From: Bacteroidales bacterium
GTDB lineage: Bacteria; Bacteroidota; Bacteroidia; Bacteroidales; UBA932
DNA length: 64,000 bases
NCBI GenBank assembly: GCA_017429205.1
Contig: JAFRPH010000021.1
Span: 87,421-151,420 of the forward strand
Direction of reading: 5' to 3'
Shown here piece by piece: positions 52,008 through 60,953 of the stretch. The stretch's first letter is position 1. The number at the start of each line of letters is the position of its first letter. The position numbers and the translations under genes were made by a program. The notes under the pieces are model-generated. The model had not been told where the DNA came from and searched no databases. It saw only the letters and a program-made list of their open reading frames with translations.

Positions 52008-53089
52008 AAGGATATTGTCTCATAGCCGCCCTCTTCCTGACCGCTGCGTCCGCATCGGCCCAGGAAGCCTGGCGCGACACCACCGCGAAAGACGCCGGCG
52101 GACGGGTCATCCTCAAGGAGACCTCGTTCATCCAGCCCGTCACCCCGCGGGATTCCATCCTCGTGGCGGACCGGCTCCTGTACGGCTTCGAGCTGGACAA
52201 CGTGCCCGACAGCACGGTCCTCGCCTTCCCGCAGGTTGCGAACCCCTATATGCAGGATGTCCTGGCCCTGCCGATGTGGCAGGTGGACACCGTGAAAGTC
52301 CAGAAGATCAAGGCGAACAACACCCGTCTCCTGAACATCCGGGCGTCCATCGCCATCCAACCCTTCGAGGAGGGCACCTACGAGTTGCCGCCCCTCTTCG
52401 TGCAGCGGATCCATACCGACGGCACCGTCGACACCATCCAGTTCAACCGGCAGACCATCGAAGTGTTCACGATGCCCGTGGACACCGCCACCTACGTCCC
52501 GCACGACTTGCGCGGGCAGATCAAGTATCCCCTCACCTTCGCGGAAGTGATGCCGTGGCTGATGGGATTCTGGGCGCTGGCGCTGCTGGTGATCGGCCTC
52601 GTGGCCTGGCTCACGAGCCGCCGCCGGGACGAGGACGGTCCCGCCTTCAAGGAACCCGCCCACATCACCGCCCTCCGCAAGCTGGACAAGTACCGCGGCG
52701 ACAAGTTCTGGGCGCCCGACAAGCAGAAGCAGTTCTACTCCGGCGTGACCGACGCCCTCCGCGAATATATCGTCTCCCGCTACGGCGTGGGCGCGATGGA
52801 GATGACCACCGCCGAAATCTTCGACGGCCTCCGCGGGACCGACATCCCCGTGGACCTGTACGAGGAGATGAAGAACCTCTTCGAGCGGGCGGACTTCGTG
52901 AAGTTCGCGAAGTACATCGCCACGCCCGAGGACAATGCGACCGTCCTTCCGCAGGCCGTCCGGTTTGTGACGTCCACCTACCAGACGGAGGTGGAGGAGG
53001 AATCCGAGATGGCCGACCAGTCCGGCCAGGAGGAGGAACCGAAACAGGCTCCCCATGTGGAAAAGGATGAAGATTATATGCCCAAGTAA
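52004..53089 (+). CDS. Membrane-anchored protein of the Bat operon, unnamed
   Basis: A 361-residue protein. A signal peptide (ASASAQ) is followed by a periplasmic beta-rich domain (about residues 20-175), one transmembrane helix (about 182-204) and a cytoplasmic domain ending in an acidic tail. This plan is conserved between the DUF58 gene and batA in Bacteroidota. I know no established function. It starts in the ATGA overlap with DUF58. Confidence 0.75.
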   Translation: MKGYCLIAALFLTAASASAQEAWRDTTAKDAGGRVILKETSFIQPVTPRDSILVADRLLYGFELDNVPDSTVLAFPQVANPYMQDVLALPMWQVDTVKVQKIKANNTRLLNIRASIAIQPFEEGTYELPPLFVQRIHTDGTVDTIQFNRQTIEVFTMPVDTATYVPHDLRGQIKYPLTFAEVMPWLMGFWALALLVIGLVAWLTSRRRDEDGPAFKEPAHITALRKLDKYRGDKFWAPDKQKQFYSGVTDALREYIVSRYGVGAMEMTTAEIFDGLRGTDIPVDLYEEMKNLFERADFVKFAKYIATPEDNATVLPQAVRFVTSTYQTEVEEESEMADQSGQEEEPKQAPHVEKDEDYMPK

Positions 53090-53092
53090 GCC

Positions 53093-54076
53093 ATGTTCTT
53101 CGAGTATCCATATCTGCTCTGGCTGCTGGTCCTTCCGGTCCTGCTCCTGGCGCTGTATCTGTACCGGGAACTGAAGGAGCGCCGGCCGCATCTCCGGGTG
53201 TCCACCGTGACGCCGTGGGAGAAGGGCGGGAAATCCATCCTGGGCATCATCCGGCACCTGCCGGAGGCCTTGCGCCTCGCCGCCCTGTGCCTGATCATCG
53301 TCTGCATCGCCCGTCCGCGCTCCAAGAGCGAGATGGAACGGGTGGACACCGAGGGCATCGACATCGTCCTCACGGTGGACGTGTCCACGTCGATGCTGGC
53401 CCAGGACTTCAAGCCGGACCGCCTGTCCGCCGCCAAGGACATCTCCATCGAATTCATCGCCCAGCGCCCCTCCGACCGGATGGGCATCGTGGTGTTCGCG
53501 GGCGAGAGCTATACGCAGTGCCCCCTCACGACCGACCGGGCCACCCTCATCAACCTGATGAAGGAGGTCCAGACGGACCTCATCGAGGACGGCACCGCCA
53601 TCGGCAACGGCCTCGCGACCGCCGTGGCGCGGATGAAGGATTCCGACGCCAAGAGTCGGGTGATCATCCTCCTCACCGACGGTGTGAACAACCGGGGCGA
53701 AGTGGATCCGGCGATGGCCGCCGAGATCGCCAAGACCTACGGAATCCGCGTCTACACCATCGGCGTGGGCAAGGAAGGGGAGGCTCCGTACCCGGTGATG
53801 ACCCCCTGGGGCCCGGACGTGCAGAACATGAAGGTCGAGATCGACGAACCCCTCCTCAAGCAGATCGCGGCGGAGACGGGCGGCAAGTATTTCCGCGCCA
53901 ACGACAACACCAAGCTGGCGGAGATCTACAGCGAGATCGACCGGATGGAGAAGACCCGCACCACCGTGGACAGCTTCCCCATCTACAAGGACCTGTTCCC
54001 GCGGTTCGCCATCTGGGCGCTCGTGTGCCTGCTGCTTGAAATTTTGATTCGGTTCCTGCTTAGAAGACTGCCTTAG
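53093..54076 (+). CDS. batA: BatA, von Willebrand factor A domain membrane protein
   Basis: A 327-residue protein with two N-terminal helices (about 6-24 and 55-73), a VWA domain (about 90-290) whose MIDAS is D96-V-S-T-S100, and a C-terminal helix (about 302-324). Bat proteins were linked to aerotolerance in Bacteroides fragilis and are proposed to form a membrane complex with MoxR. It is paralogous to BatB next door. Confidence 0.92.
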   Translation: MFFEYPYLLWLLVLPVLLLALYLYRELKERRPHLRVSTVTPWEKGGKSILGIIRHLPEALRLAALCLIIVCIARPRSKSEMERVDTEGIDIVLTVDVSTSMLAQDFKPDRLSAAKDISIEFIAQRPSDRMGIVVFAGESYTQCPLTTDRATLINLMKEVQTDLIEDGTAIGNGLATAVARMKDSDAKSRVIILLTDGVNNRGEVDPAMAAEIAKTYGIRVYTIGVGKEGEAPYPVMTPWGPDVQNMKVEIDEPLLKQIAAETGGKYFRANDNTKLAEIYSEIDRMEKTRTTVDSFPIYKDLFPRFAIWALVCLLLEILIRFLLRRLP

Positions 54077-54079
54077 GAT

Positions 54080-55084
54080 ATGCTGGGTTTTGCTCAATAT
54101 CGGTTCCTGTACCTGCTCCTGCTGGTCCCCCTGTTCCTCGTCGGATACGGGGTTTGGCGGACGCTGCGTACACGGCGGTTGCGGAAGTTCGGCGACGAGG
54201 CGCTCGTGAAGGCGCTGATGCCGTCGTGGTCCGGCCCCAAGGGCTGGGTGAAAATGGTGCTGTTCAGCCTGGCCTTCGCGTTCTTCGCCATCGGCCTGGC
54301 CCGGCCGCAGATCGGCGCCAAGCTGTCCGAGCGCACCACGCGCGGAGCGGAGATTGTCATCTGCCTGGACGTGTCCAACTCGATGCTGGCGGAGGACTAC
54401 TCCCCGAACCGGCTGGACCGCGCCAAACTGGCGATTTCCCGCCTGACGGATAAGCTGAAGGAAGACCGCATCGGCCTCATCATTTTCGCCGGCACGTCCT
54501 TCGTGCAGCTGCCGGTGACGACCGACTATGTGTCGGCCAAGATGTTCCTCGGAAGCATCGACACGGGTTCGGTCCCGGTCCAGGGCACCGCGATGGGCGA
54601 TGCCATCTACACGGCCATCAAGAGTTTCAGCGCCCAAAGTGAGAAGAGCCGGGTGATCATCGTCATCTCCGACGGCGAGAACCACGAGGACGACCCCGTG
54701 GCCGCCGCGAAGGAGGCCGCGGAGAACGGCATCCGGGTATACACCGTGGGCGTGGGCTCCGCCGAGGGCCAGCCCATCCCGTACGAGGGCTCCCTGATGA
54801 AGGACAAGGACGGCGAGATCGTCGTCACGAAACTGGACGAGGACGTGCTCCGGCAGGTCGCCAAGGCCGGCAACGGGGCGTATGTCCACGCCGGGAACGA
54901 CGAGTTCGGCCTGAACCCCATCATCGACGACATCCGCCGGATGGAGGACGAGGAGTTCGGCTCGCTCGTGTTCGAGGAGTACGACGAACAGTATATGTAT
55001 TTCTTCGGAATCGCGCTGGCGCTGCTGGTGATCGAGATGCTCGTCGGCGAGCGCCGTCCGAAGAAGAAATGGTTTGACCAATGA
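54080..55084 (+). CDS. batB: BatB, von Willebrand factor A domain membrane protein
   Basis: A 334-residue protein with the same layout as BatA: N-terminal helices, VWA domain with MIDAS D97-V-S-N-S, and a helix near the C-terminus (MYFFGIALALLVIEMLV). The stop codon overlaps the batC start by 4 bp. BatA and BatB probably form a pair through their VWA domains; this is family knowledge, not shown here. Confidence 0.92.
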   Translation: MLGFAQYRFLYLLLLVPLFLVGYGVWRTLRTRRLRKFGDEALVKALMPSWSGPKGWVKMVLFSLAFAFFAIGLARPQIGAKLSERTTRGAEIVICLDVSNSMLAEDYSPNRLDRAKLAISRLTDKLKEDRIGLIIFAGTSFVQLPVTTDYVSAKMFLGSIDTGSVPVQGTAMGDAIYTAIKSFSAQSEKSRVIIVISDGENHEDDPVAAAKEAAENGIRVYTVGVGSAEGQPIPYEGSLMKDKDGEIVVTKLDEDVLRQVAKAGNGAYVHAGNDEFGLNPIIDDIRRMEDEEFGSLVFEEYDEQYMYFFGIALALLVIEMLVGERRPKKKWFDQ

Positions 55085-55833
55085 GAAAGTCGTTGACGCT
55101 CATATTCTTATTGCTGGTCAGCGTGCTGGCCTCCGCCCAGGTGGACAAGAAAGACGTCCGCCGGGGGAACCGCCAGTTCGCGAAGGAGAAGTACGGCGAT
55201 GCCGACATCTCCTACCGCAAGGGCCTGAATGAGGACAGCACTTCCGTCGCATCGGCCTACAACCTGGGCAACAACCTGTACCGCCAGGGCAATTATGCCG
55301 AGGCCGGCAAGTTCTACCAGCAGGCGCTGCGGCACGTTCCCGAGACCCGGAACCTGAAAAAGCAGGCCGAGCAGGGTTTCGACACGTACTTCAACCTCGG
55401 CGACGCCGCCCTGCAGCAGAAGCAGTACCGCGCCGCGATGGAGGCCTTCATGCAGGCGCTCGTCATCAATCCGGACGATCTGGAGGCGAAAGAGAACTAT
55501 GTCTATGCCCGGAAGATGCTGGAGAACAATCCGGACGGCGGCGGTGGCGGGAACGACCAGCAGAACCAGGACCAGAACCAAGACCAGAACCAGGACCAGA
55601 ACCAGGATCAAAACCAGGACCAGAACCAAGATCAGGACAAGGATCAGGACCAGAACCAGGACCAGCAGGACCAGAATCAGCAGCCGAAGCCGTACAACGG
55701 TTCGGAAATCTCGCCCCAGCAGGCCCAGCAGATGCTCCAGGCCATCCAGGCCAAGGAGAAGGAGACCCAGGACAAGGTGAACAAGGAAAAGGCGGCCGTG
55801 CTGAAGTCCCGCCAGAAAGAGAAGAATTGGTAG
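55081..55833 (+). CDS. batC: BatC, exported TPR protein with Gln/Asp/Asn repeat
   Basis: A 250-residue protein. The signal peptide (SVLASAQ) is followed by TPR repeats (residues about 28-140, for example VASAYNLGNNLYRQGNYAEAG). Then comes a Gly patch, a repetitive NQDQ tract (about residues 161-201) and a charged helical tail rich in Lys, Glu and Gln. Such TPR proteins act as periplasmic scaffolds for the Bat complex. The repeat tract is low-complexity and is likely a flexible spacer; its length may vary between strains. Confidence 0.88.
   Translation: MRKSLTLIFLLLVSVLASAQVDKKDVRRGNRQFAKEKYGDADISYRKGLNEDSTSVASAYNLGNNLYRQGNYAEAGKFYQQALRHVPETRNLKKQAEQGFDTYFNLGDAALQQKQYRAAMEAFMQALVINPDDLEAKENYVYARKMLENNPDGGGGGNDQQNQDQNQDQNQDQNQDQNQDQNQDQDKDQDQNQDQQDQNQQPKPYNGSEISPQQAQQMLQAIQAKEKETQDKVNKEKAAVLKSRQKEKNW
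55561..55683 (+). repeat. In-frame tandem repeat inside batC
   Basis: About 120 bp of a degenerate 12-bp unit (AACCAGGACCAG) encoding Asn-Gln-Asp-Gln. Synonymous changes (CAG/CAA, GAC/GAT) interrupt exact identity. The pure codon periodicity shows it is coding sequence. Confidence 0.85.
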
Positions 55834-55840
55834 TCGCGTT

Positions 55841-58465
55841 ATGAAAAGATGGATTGCAGCCTTCGTGGCGCTGTGGGTGGCTTTCACCGGATGGGCCCAG
55901 TCGACCATCCGGGTGGACGTGCACAATATCGTGGAGTTGTCGGAACGCTTCAACGTCGTTTTCGTCGTCGAGGGCGAGCACGCTCCCTCCGATTTCCAAT
56001 GGAGCCCCGGCGATGATTTCACCCTCGTCTGGGGGCCCCAGAAGGGCACTTCCACCAGCGTGTCCATCGTGAACGGCAAGACCACCCGTTCGTCGCAGAC
56101 CTCCTATACCTACATCCTCCAGGCCAAGAAGACCGGCACGTTCACCTTCGCGCCGGCGACGGCCACCGTCAAGGGAGACCAGATCCGGTCCAAATCCGTC
56201 CAGATCACGGTCGTGGAAGGCCGGGACGAGGGCGCCCAGGCGCAAGGCCAGGGCGGTTCCGCACAGGGCGGGGGACAGCAACAGCAGGCCCGGCCGTCCG
56301 CTTCGAACGACACCGGCGAGCTGTTTATGCGGCTGTACCTCTCCAAGCGCGACGCGATGGTGGGCGAGCCCATCACGGCGACGCTCAAGATCTACCAGCG
56401 GGCGAACCTCACGGGCTTCGAGGACGCCAAGTTCCCGAAGTTCAACGGCTTCTGGAGCCAGGAGGTGGACACCCCGCAGAGCATCGAGTTCCAGCGGGAG
56501 CAGGTGGGCGACAAGATGTACAACGCCGCCGTCCTGCGCCGGTGGGTGCTCATCCCGCAGAAGGCGGGCAACCTGACCATCGACCCGTCCGAGATCGTGT
56601 GCCTGGTGAACGTCCGCACGCAGCGGCCCCGCACCGGCTCCATCTTCGACGATTTCTTCGAGAACGACTATGTGACTCAGCGGCAGCGCGTGTCCACCCC
56701 GGCGATGACCGTCAAGGTGACGGCCCTGCCGGGCGGCGCCCCGGCCGGCTTCTCCGGCGCCGTGGGCGAGTATTCCGTGAGCGCGAAACTGAGCAAGGAC
56801 GCCCTGAAGACGCACGATGCGGCCTCGCTCGTGGTCACCGTCACGGGCAAGGGCAACGTCTCCCTGGTGGAGGCCCCGAAACTGGATTTCCCGCCGGATT
56901 TCGAAGTGTATGACGTGAAGGCCACGTCCGCGACGGACAAGAGCGGCACGAACGGCTCCAAGTCCTTCGAGTATCCGTTCATCCCGCGCAGCCCGGGGGA
57001 CTTCGTCCTCCCGCCCGTGCGCTTCTCCTACTATGACGTGAAGTCCCGCCGCTATGCGACGGCCCAGACGGACTCCCTGCGCCTGACCGTGGAGCGGGGC
57101 GCCGGCGGCGCGGCGCAGCCCGCCCCGGACGGCGCCGGCACGCTGACGGTGGACCGCAAGGGCGTGAAGAACCTGGGCGAGGACATCCGCTTCATCAAGA
57201 CGAAGACCTCCCTGTCCGAGAACAAGGGCTTCTTCGTGGGCAAGCCGGGGTACTGGATCCTGGTGGCCCTGCTGCTCCTGGGCGCCGCGGCCGTGTGGCT
57301 GTCCCTGCGGAAGCTGGCCGCCCGCCGCGCCGACGTCGCCGGCAACCGCAACCGCAAGGCCACCCGCGAGGCCCTCAAGCGCCTGAAACTGGCCGGGGAC
57401 TTCCTGGGAAAGAACCTCTATACGGCCTTCTACGAGGAGCTCCATCGGGCCCTCGTGGGCTTCGTGGCCGACAAACTCACGATGGACGTGGCCGACCAGA
57501 GCAAGGAGAACATCGCCGCGGCGCTCTCCGCCCGGGGTGTCGCTCCCGAGACGGTCACCGCCTTTACGGACCTGCTGGACGCCTGCGAGTACGCCCGCTA
57601 CGCGCCCGACGCCGGACACGAGGCGATGAACGCCCATTACCAGCAGGCCGTTTCCGTCATCACCACCATCGACGCTTCTATGAAGAAAGGTGTTTCTGCG
57701 GCGCCGGCCGCAACCTTGCTGGCCCTCCTGCTGATGCTCCCGCTGGGGGCGCAGGCCGCCGAAAGCTATCCCGACTCGCTGTTCAAGGCGGGTGTGGAGG
57801 CCTATACGGCGGGCGACTGGAACCAGGCCGCCGAGGACTGGTCGGACGTCGCCGCCACGGGCCTCCGCTCCAAGGAGCTGTATTTCAACCTGGGCAACGC
57901 GTATTACAAGGGCGGCGAGATCGCGAAGGCCATCCTCTTCTATGAGCGCGCCCTCCGCCTGGACCCGTCCGACGCCGACATCCGCTACAACCTGGAATTC
58001 GCGCGGAACCTGACGCAGGACCGCATCGACGAGGTCCCGGAATTCATTCTCAAGACTTGGGTGCGGAAGGTGAACTACCTGCTCCCGTCCAATGTGTGGG
58101 CGGGGCTGTCCCTGTTCCTGCTGGCCCTGGCGCTGGGGCTTTGCCTGCTCTTCCTGCTCGGGCCCACGGCCGGCGCCCGCCGGACCGGCTTCTTCACCGG
58201 CATCGCGGCGCTCCTCCTCGCCCTCGCGGCCTGGGGCTTCGCCCGCAGCCAAAAGGCGGCCGCCGAGCGCCACGACACCGCGATCGTGATGCGTCCCGTG
58301 ACCTCGGTCACGAGCTCTCCTTCCAGCGATGCGGCCAAGTCCCTGTTCATCCTGCACGAAGGAACGAAAGTGAAGGTGCTGGACGAAGTGTCCGGCTTCA
58401 CCGACATCGAACTGGCGGACGGCCGTCGCGGCTGGATCGCCACCCAAGACATGGAAAGGATTTAA
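55841..58465 (+). CDS. BatD-BatE fusion protein
   Basis: One uninterrupted 874-residue frame covering two usually separate Bat proteins. Residues 1-613 are BatD: signal peptide (WAQS), long beta-rich periplasmic region, a transmembrane helix at about 470-491, and a cytoplasmic tail ending CEYARYAPDAGHEAMNAHY. Residues from M614 are BatE: a second signal-like helix (TLLALLLMLPLGAQAA), TPR repeats (about 640-720, LYFNLGNAYYKGGEIAKA), two helices (about 752-803) and an SH3-like end (VKVLDEVSGFTDIELADGRRGWI). ATG 57680 keeps a typical BatE signal peptide, so internal initiation could also give free BatE. A lost stop codon through sequencing error is possible, although both homologies stay in frame across the joint. 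Confidence 0.85.
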   Translation: MKRWIAAFVALWVAFTGWAQSTIRVDVHNIVELSERFNVVFVVEGEHAPSDFQWSPGDDFTLVWGPQKGTSTSVSIVNGKTTRSSQTSYTYILQAKKTGTFTFAPATATVKGDQIRSKSVQITVVEGRDEGAQAQGQGGSAQGGGQQQQARPSASNDTGELFMRLYLSKRDAMVGEPITATLKIYQRANLTGFEDAKFPKFNGFWSQEVDTPQSIEFQREQVGDKMYNAAVLRRWVLIPQKAGNLTIDPSEIVCLVNVRTQRPRTGSIFDDFFENDYVTQRQRVSTPAMTVKVTALPGGAPAGFSGAVGEYSVSAKLSKDALKTHDAASLVVTVTGKGNVSLVEAPKLDFPPDFEVYDVKATSATDKSGTNGSKSFEYPFIPRSPGDFVLPPVRFSYYDVKSRRYATAQTDSLRLTVERGAGGAAQPAPDGAGTLTVDRKGVKNLGEDIRFIKTKTSLSENKGFFVGKPGYWILVALLLLGAAAVWLSLRKLAARRADVAGNRNRKATREALKRLKLAGDFLGKNLYTAFYEELHRALVGFVADKLTMDVADQSKENIAAALSARGVAPETVTAFTDLLDACEYARYAPDAGHEAMNAHYQQAVSVITTIDASMKKGVSAAPAATLLALLLMLPLGAQAAESYPDSLFKAGVEAYTAGDWNQAAEDWSDVAATGLRSKELYFNLGNAYYKGGEIAKAILFYERALRLDPSDADIRYNLEFARNLTQDRIDEVPEFILKTWVRKVNYLLPSNVWAGLSLFLLALALGLCLLFLLGPTAGARRTGFFTGIAALLLALAAWGFARSQKAAAERHDTAIVMRPVTSVTSSPSSDAAKSLFILHEGTKVKVLDEVSGFTDIELADGRRGWIATQDMERI

Positions 58466-58475
58466 AACGAACGAT

Positions 58476-58916
58476 ATGAAACAGTTTTTCTCCCTCTGCC
58501 TTGCGACCCTCCTGCTGGCGGGTTGCGGCGCATCCTCCCACGGGGTTTCTTCCGGCGACACCGTCAACATCGGCTACGGAACGCAGGACAAGGACAAGCT
58601 CTCGACGGCGGTCTCCAATGTCAAGGTCAAAAAAACGGAAGCCCAGACTTACACCGACATGTATGAGTACCTGCGGGGCCGCGTCCCCGGGGTGATGGTG
58701 ACCTCGGACAAGCGGATCATCATCCGGGGCATCGGCACGAATTCCGACAGCTTCGACCCGCTCATCCTGGTGGACGATGTGGAGACGACGGACCTCTCCG
58801 GCCTCAATCCGGCCGACGTCCAGTCCGTGGACGTCATCAAGGACGGCACCTCCGCCATCTACGGGATGCGGGGTGCCAACGGCGTGATCATCATCCGCAC
58901 CGTCGGCAGCCACTAG
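58476..58916 (+). CDS. Standalone TonB-receptor plug domain lipoprotein
   Basis: A 146-residue lipoprotein (lipobox LLAGC, Cys17) made of little but a SusC-type plug: INIGYGTQ-like start (VNIGYGTQDKDKLSTAVS), RIIIRGIGTNSDSFDPLILVDDVE and DVIKDGTSAIYGMRGANGVIII. There is no barrel after it; the frame ends at TAG 58914. It lies 10 bp after the BatD-BatE gene, so it belongs to the Bat operon. Function unknown: it could plug or gate a barrel encoded elsewhere, bind a TonB-like protein, or be a repurposed ligand-binding fold. No sign of frame disruption. Confidence 0.85.
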   Translation: MKQFFSLCLATLLLAGCGASSHGVSSGDTVNIGYGTQDKDKLSTAVSNVKVKKTEAQTYTDMYEYLRGRVPGVMVTSDKRIIIRGIGTNSDSFDPLILVDDVETTDLSGLNPADVQSVDVIKDGTSAIYGMRGANGVIIIRTVGSH

Positions 58917-58930
58917 ACCCTGCATCGCAC

Positions 58931-58963
58931 AAAAAAACAGCCAGCCTCGAACGGGGCTGGCTG
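58931..58963 (-). terminator. Intrinsic terminator of glyA (possibly bidirectional)
   Basis: CAGCCAGCC (58938-58946) and GGCTGGCTG (58955-58963) form a perfect 9-bp stem with an 8-nt loop. On the minus strand seven T follow (58937-58931). The plus-strand side (ATTTGTG) is weaker but may also end the Bat operon. Confidence 0.82.
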
Positions 58964-58991
58964 ATTTGTGTCGTGGGCTGAAGAACGGTTT

Positions 58992-60335
58992 CTAGTACCT
59001 GTTCAGCGGGCGGCCGGCGGTCATCATATGGACCTTGCGGACGACGTCCTCGAGGACCTTGGCGTGCGCGGCGCGCTCGGCGAGCTGCTCCTCGGTGGGT
59101 TCCTTGGCCGTGAGGGCGGCGAAGTGCGCGTTGGAGGAGGAGAGGACGGTGTCGATGAGCTCGACGATGTCCAGCATGTCCTTCTCCACGAAGCCGCGGG
59201 AGGTGATGGCCGGGGTGCCGATGCGGAGGCCGGAGGTCTGGAACGGGCTGCGGCTGTCGAACGGGACCATGTTCTTGTTCACGGTGATGTCGGCCTTGAC
59301 GAGCTGGTTCTCGGCGAGACGGCCGGTCAGGTCCGGGAACTTGGTGCGGAGGTCGATGAGCATCAGGTGGTTGTCGGTGCCGCCGGAGATGATCTTGTAG
59401 CCCCTGCGGATGAATTCGGCGCACATCGCGGCGGCGTTGGAGACGACCTGCTTCTGGTAGGCGACGTATTCTGGCTGGGCGGCCTCGTAGAAGGAGACGG
59501 CCTTGGCGGCGATCACGTGCTCGAGCGGTCCGCCCTGAACGCCCGGGAAGACGCTGGAATTGAGGATGGCGCTCATCTTTTTGATCTCGCCCTTCGGGGT
59601 GGTGAGGCCCCAGGGGTTGTCGAAGTCCTTGCCCATCAGGATGATGCCGCCGCGCGGTCCGCGGAGGGTCTTGTGGGTGGTGGAGGTGACGATGTGCGCG
59701 TATTTGACCGGGTTCTTCAGGAGACCGGCGGCGATGAGGCCGGCGGTATGGGCCATGTCGATCCAGAGGATGGCGCCCACTTCGTCGGCGATCTTCCGCA
59801 TCCGCTCGTAGTCCCACTCGCGGGAGTAGGCGGAGGCGCCGCCGATGATCATCTTGGGCTTGCACTCGAGGGCCTTGCGCTCCATCTCGTCATAGTCCAC
59901 GCGGCCGGTTTCCGGGTCCAGGCCGTAGGCCACGGGCTTGTACAGGATGCCGGAGGCGTTCACGGGAGAGCCGTGGGTGAGGTGGCCGCCCATCGACAGG
60001 TCCAGGCCCATGAAGACGTCGCCGGGACGCAGGCAGGCCATCGTGACGGCCATGTTCGCCTGGGCGCCGGAGTGCGGCTGGACGTTGGCGTATTCCGCGT
60101 CGTAGAGCTTGCAGAGGCGGTCGATGGCGATCTGTTCGATCTGGTCCACCACTTCGCAGCCGCCGTAGTAGCGCTTGCCGGGATAGCCCTCGGCGTATTT
60201 GTTCGTGCAGATGGAGCCCATCGCGGCCATCACCTGGTCGGAGACATAGTTCTCGGAGGCGATGAGTTCGAGGCCGGAGGCCTGACGGTCGTGTTCTTTC
60301 TTGATGAGGTCGAAGACCTGAAGATCCTGTTTCAT
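58992..60335 (-). CDS. glyA: Serine hydroxymethyltransferase
   Basis: A 447-residue PLP enzyme converting serine and tetrahydrofolate to glycine and methylene-THF. The PLP lysine lies in [39 protein letters not shown] and [13 protein letters not shown] are family blocks. Slightly longer than the 417-residue E. coli enzyme, with a C-terminal tail ending [11 protein letters not shown] usual in Bacteroidota. A GC-rich hairpin lies in its leader. Confidence 0.96.
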   Translation of the reverse strand: MKQDLQVFDLIKKEHDRQASGLELIASENYVSDQVMAAMGSICTNKYAEGYPGKRYYGGCEVVDQIEQIAIDRLCKLYDAEYANVQPHSGAQANMAVTMACLRPGDVFMGLDLSMGGHLTHGSPVNASGILYKPVAYGLDPETGRVDYDEMERKALECKPKMIIGGASAYSREWDYERMRKIADEVGAILWIDMAHTAGLIAAGLLKNPVKYAHIVTSTTHKTLRGPRGGIILMGKDFDNPWGLTTPKGEIKKMSAILNSSVFPGVQGGPLEHVIAAKAVSFYEAAQPEYVAYQKQVVSNAAAMCAEFIRRGYKIISGGTDNHLMLIDLRTKFPDLTGRLAENQLVKADITVNKNMVPFDSRSPFQTSGLRIGTPAITSRGFVEKDMLDIVELIDTVLSSSNAHFAALTAKEPTEEQLAERAAHAKVLEDVVRKVHMMTAGRPLNRY

Positions 60336-60354
60336 ATCGTATTGTGTATTTTTG

Positions 60355-60370
60355 CGGCCGGGCGCGGCCG
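60355..60370 (-). other. Hairpin in the glyA leader
   Basis: CGGCCG (60355-60360) and CGGCCG (60365-60370) with a GGCG centre form a short GC stem, 20 bp before the glyA ATG and downstream of its -7 box. Could modulate translation; no T-run, so it is not an ordinary terminator. Confidence 0.4.
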
Positions 60371-60379
60371 AAGTATCCG

Positions 60380-60407
60380 CAAATATACGCCTTTTTTCTT
60401 AACTTTG
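60380..60407. promoter_or_regulatory. Divergent -7 boxes of glyA and the SpoU methyltransferase
   Basis: Minus strand TATATTTG at 60387-60380, 44 bp before the glyA ATG. Plus strand TAACTTTG at 60400-60407, only 5 bp before ATG 60413. Neither has TTTG at the -33 position. Confidence 0.5.
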
Positions 60408-60412
60408 CGGAT

Positions 60413-60940
60413 ATGAGCGACAGAAAATTGCTGAACATCGAACTGGGCCGTGTCACGCCCGCCGCGTACAAGGAACTTCCCCCTTCGGGCCTCGTCGTGG
60501 TCCTGGACAACATCCGCAGCGCGCACAACGTCGGCTCCGCCTTCCGGACCGCCGATGCCTTCGGCATCGACCGGGTCCTCCTGTGCGGCATCTCGGCCGT
60601 CCCGCCCTCCGCCGAAATCCGCAAGTCGGCCCGCGGCGCCGAGGATGCCGTGCCTTGGGCGCATTTCGACGACACGATGGACGCCGTCGCCGCCCTGCGC
60701 GCGGAAGGCTACACGCTGGTGGCGGTGGAACAGACGGTCCATGCCTGCAAGCTCGGCAAGGACTTCCGCCGCGAGCCGGGTCGGAAGTACGCCCTCGTCT
60801 TTGGCAACGAAGTCTACGGCGTCCGTCAGGATGTCGTGGACGCCTGCGACCTGTCGTTGGAAATTCCCCAGTACGGCACCAAGCATTCGCTGAACGTCTC
60901 CGTCTCCGTCGGCGTGGTTCTTTGGGAGATGGTGCGCTAA
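60413..60940 (+). CDS. SpoU/TrmH-family RNA 2'-O-methyltransferase
   Basis: A 175-residue SPOUT enzyme. The three signature blocks are present: NIRSAHNVGSAFRTADAFG, ALVFGNEVYGV and YGTKHSLNVSVSVGVVLWE (the knotted SAM site). It lacks the N-terminal substrate domain seen in RlmB, so tRNA or rRNA as target is open. The -7 box ends 5 bp before the ATG, implying a leaderless mRNA. An ABC exporter gene follows 13 bp later. Confidence 0.9.
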   Translation: MSDRKLLNIELGRVTPAAYKELPPSGLVVVLDNIRSAHNVGSAFRTADAFGIDRVLLCGISAVPPSAEIRKSARGAEDAVPWAHFDDTMDAVAALRAEGYTLVAVEQTVHACKLGKDFRREPGRKYALVFGNEVYGVRQDVVDACDLSLEIPQYGTKHSLNVSVSVGVVLWEMVR

Positions 60941-60953
60941 AAGACCCCGCCCT

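Noticed and set aside
55561..55683. CRISPR-like or minisatellite array
   Set aside because: The 12-bp unit has no spacers and keeps codon phase inside batC; it is protein-coding repeat.
57640..57720. Frameshift separating batD from batE
   Set aside because: The BatD C-terminal homology and the BatE start are in the same frame, so no shift is needed; only a missing stop would explain two genes.
55466..58570. A 1034-codon minus-strand frame opposite BatC to BatD-BatE
   Set aside because: Low-complexity translation, no motifs, and the opposite strand carries clear Bat proteins.
58476..58916. susC pseudogene
   Set aside because: The frame has its own lipobox, a complete plug, a clean stop and a terminator soon after, and no barrel remnants follow.
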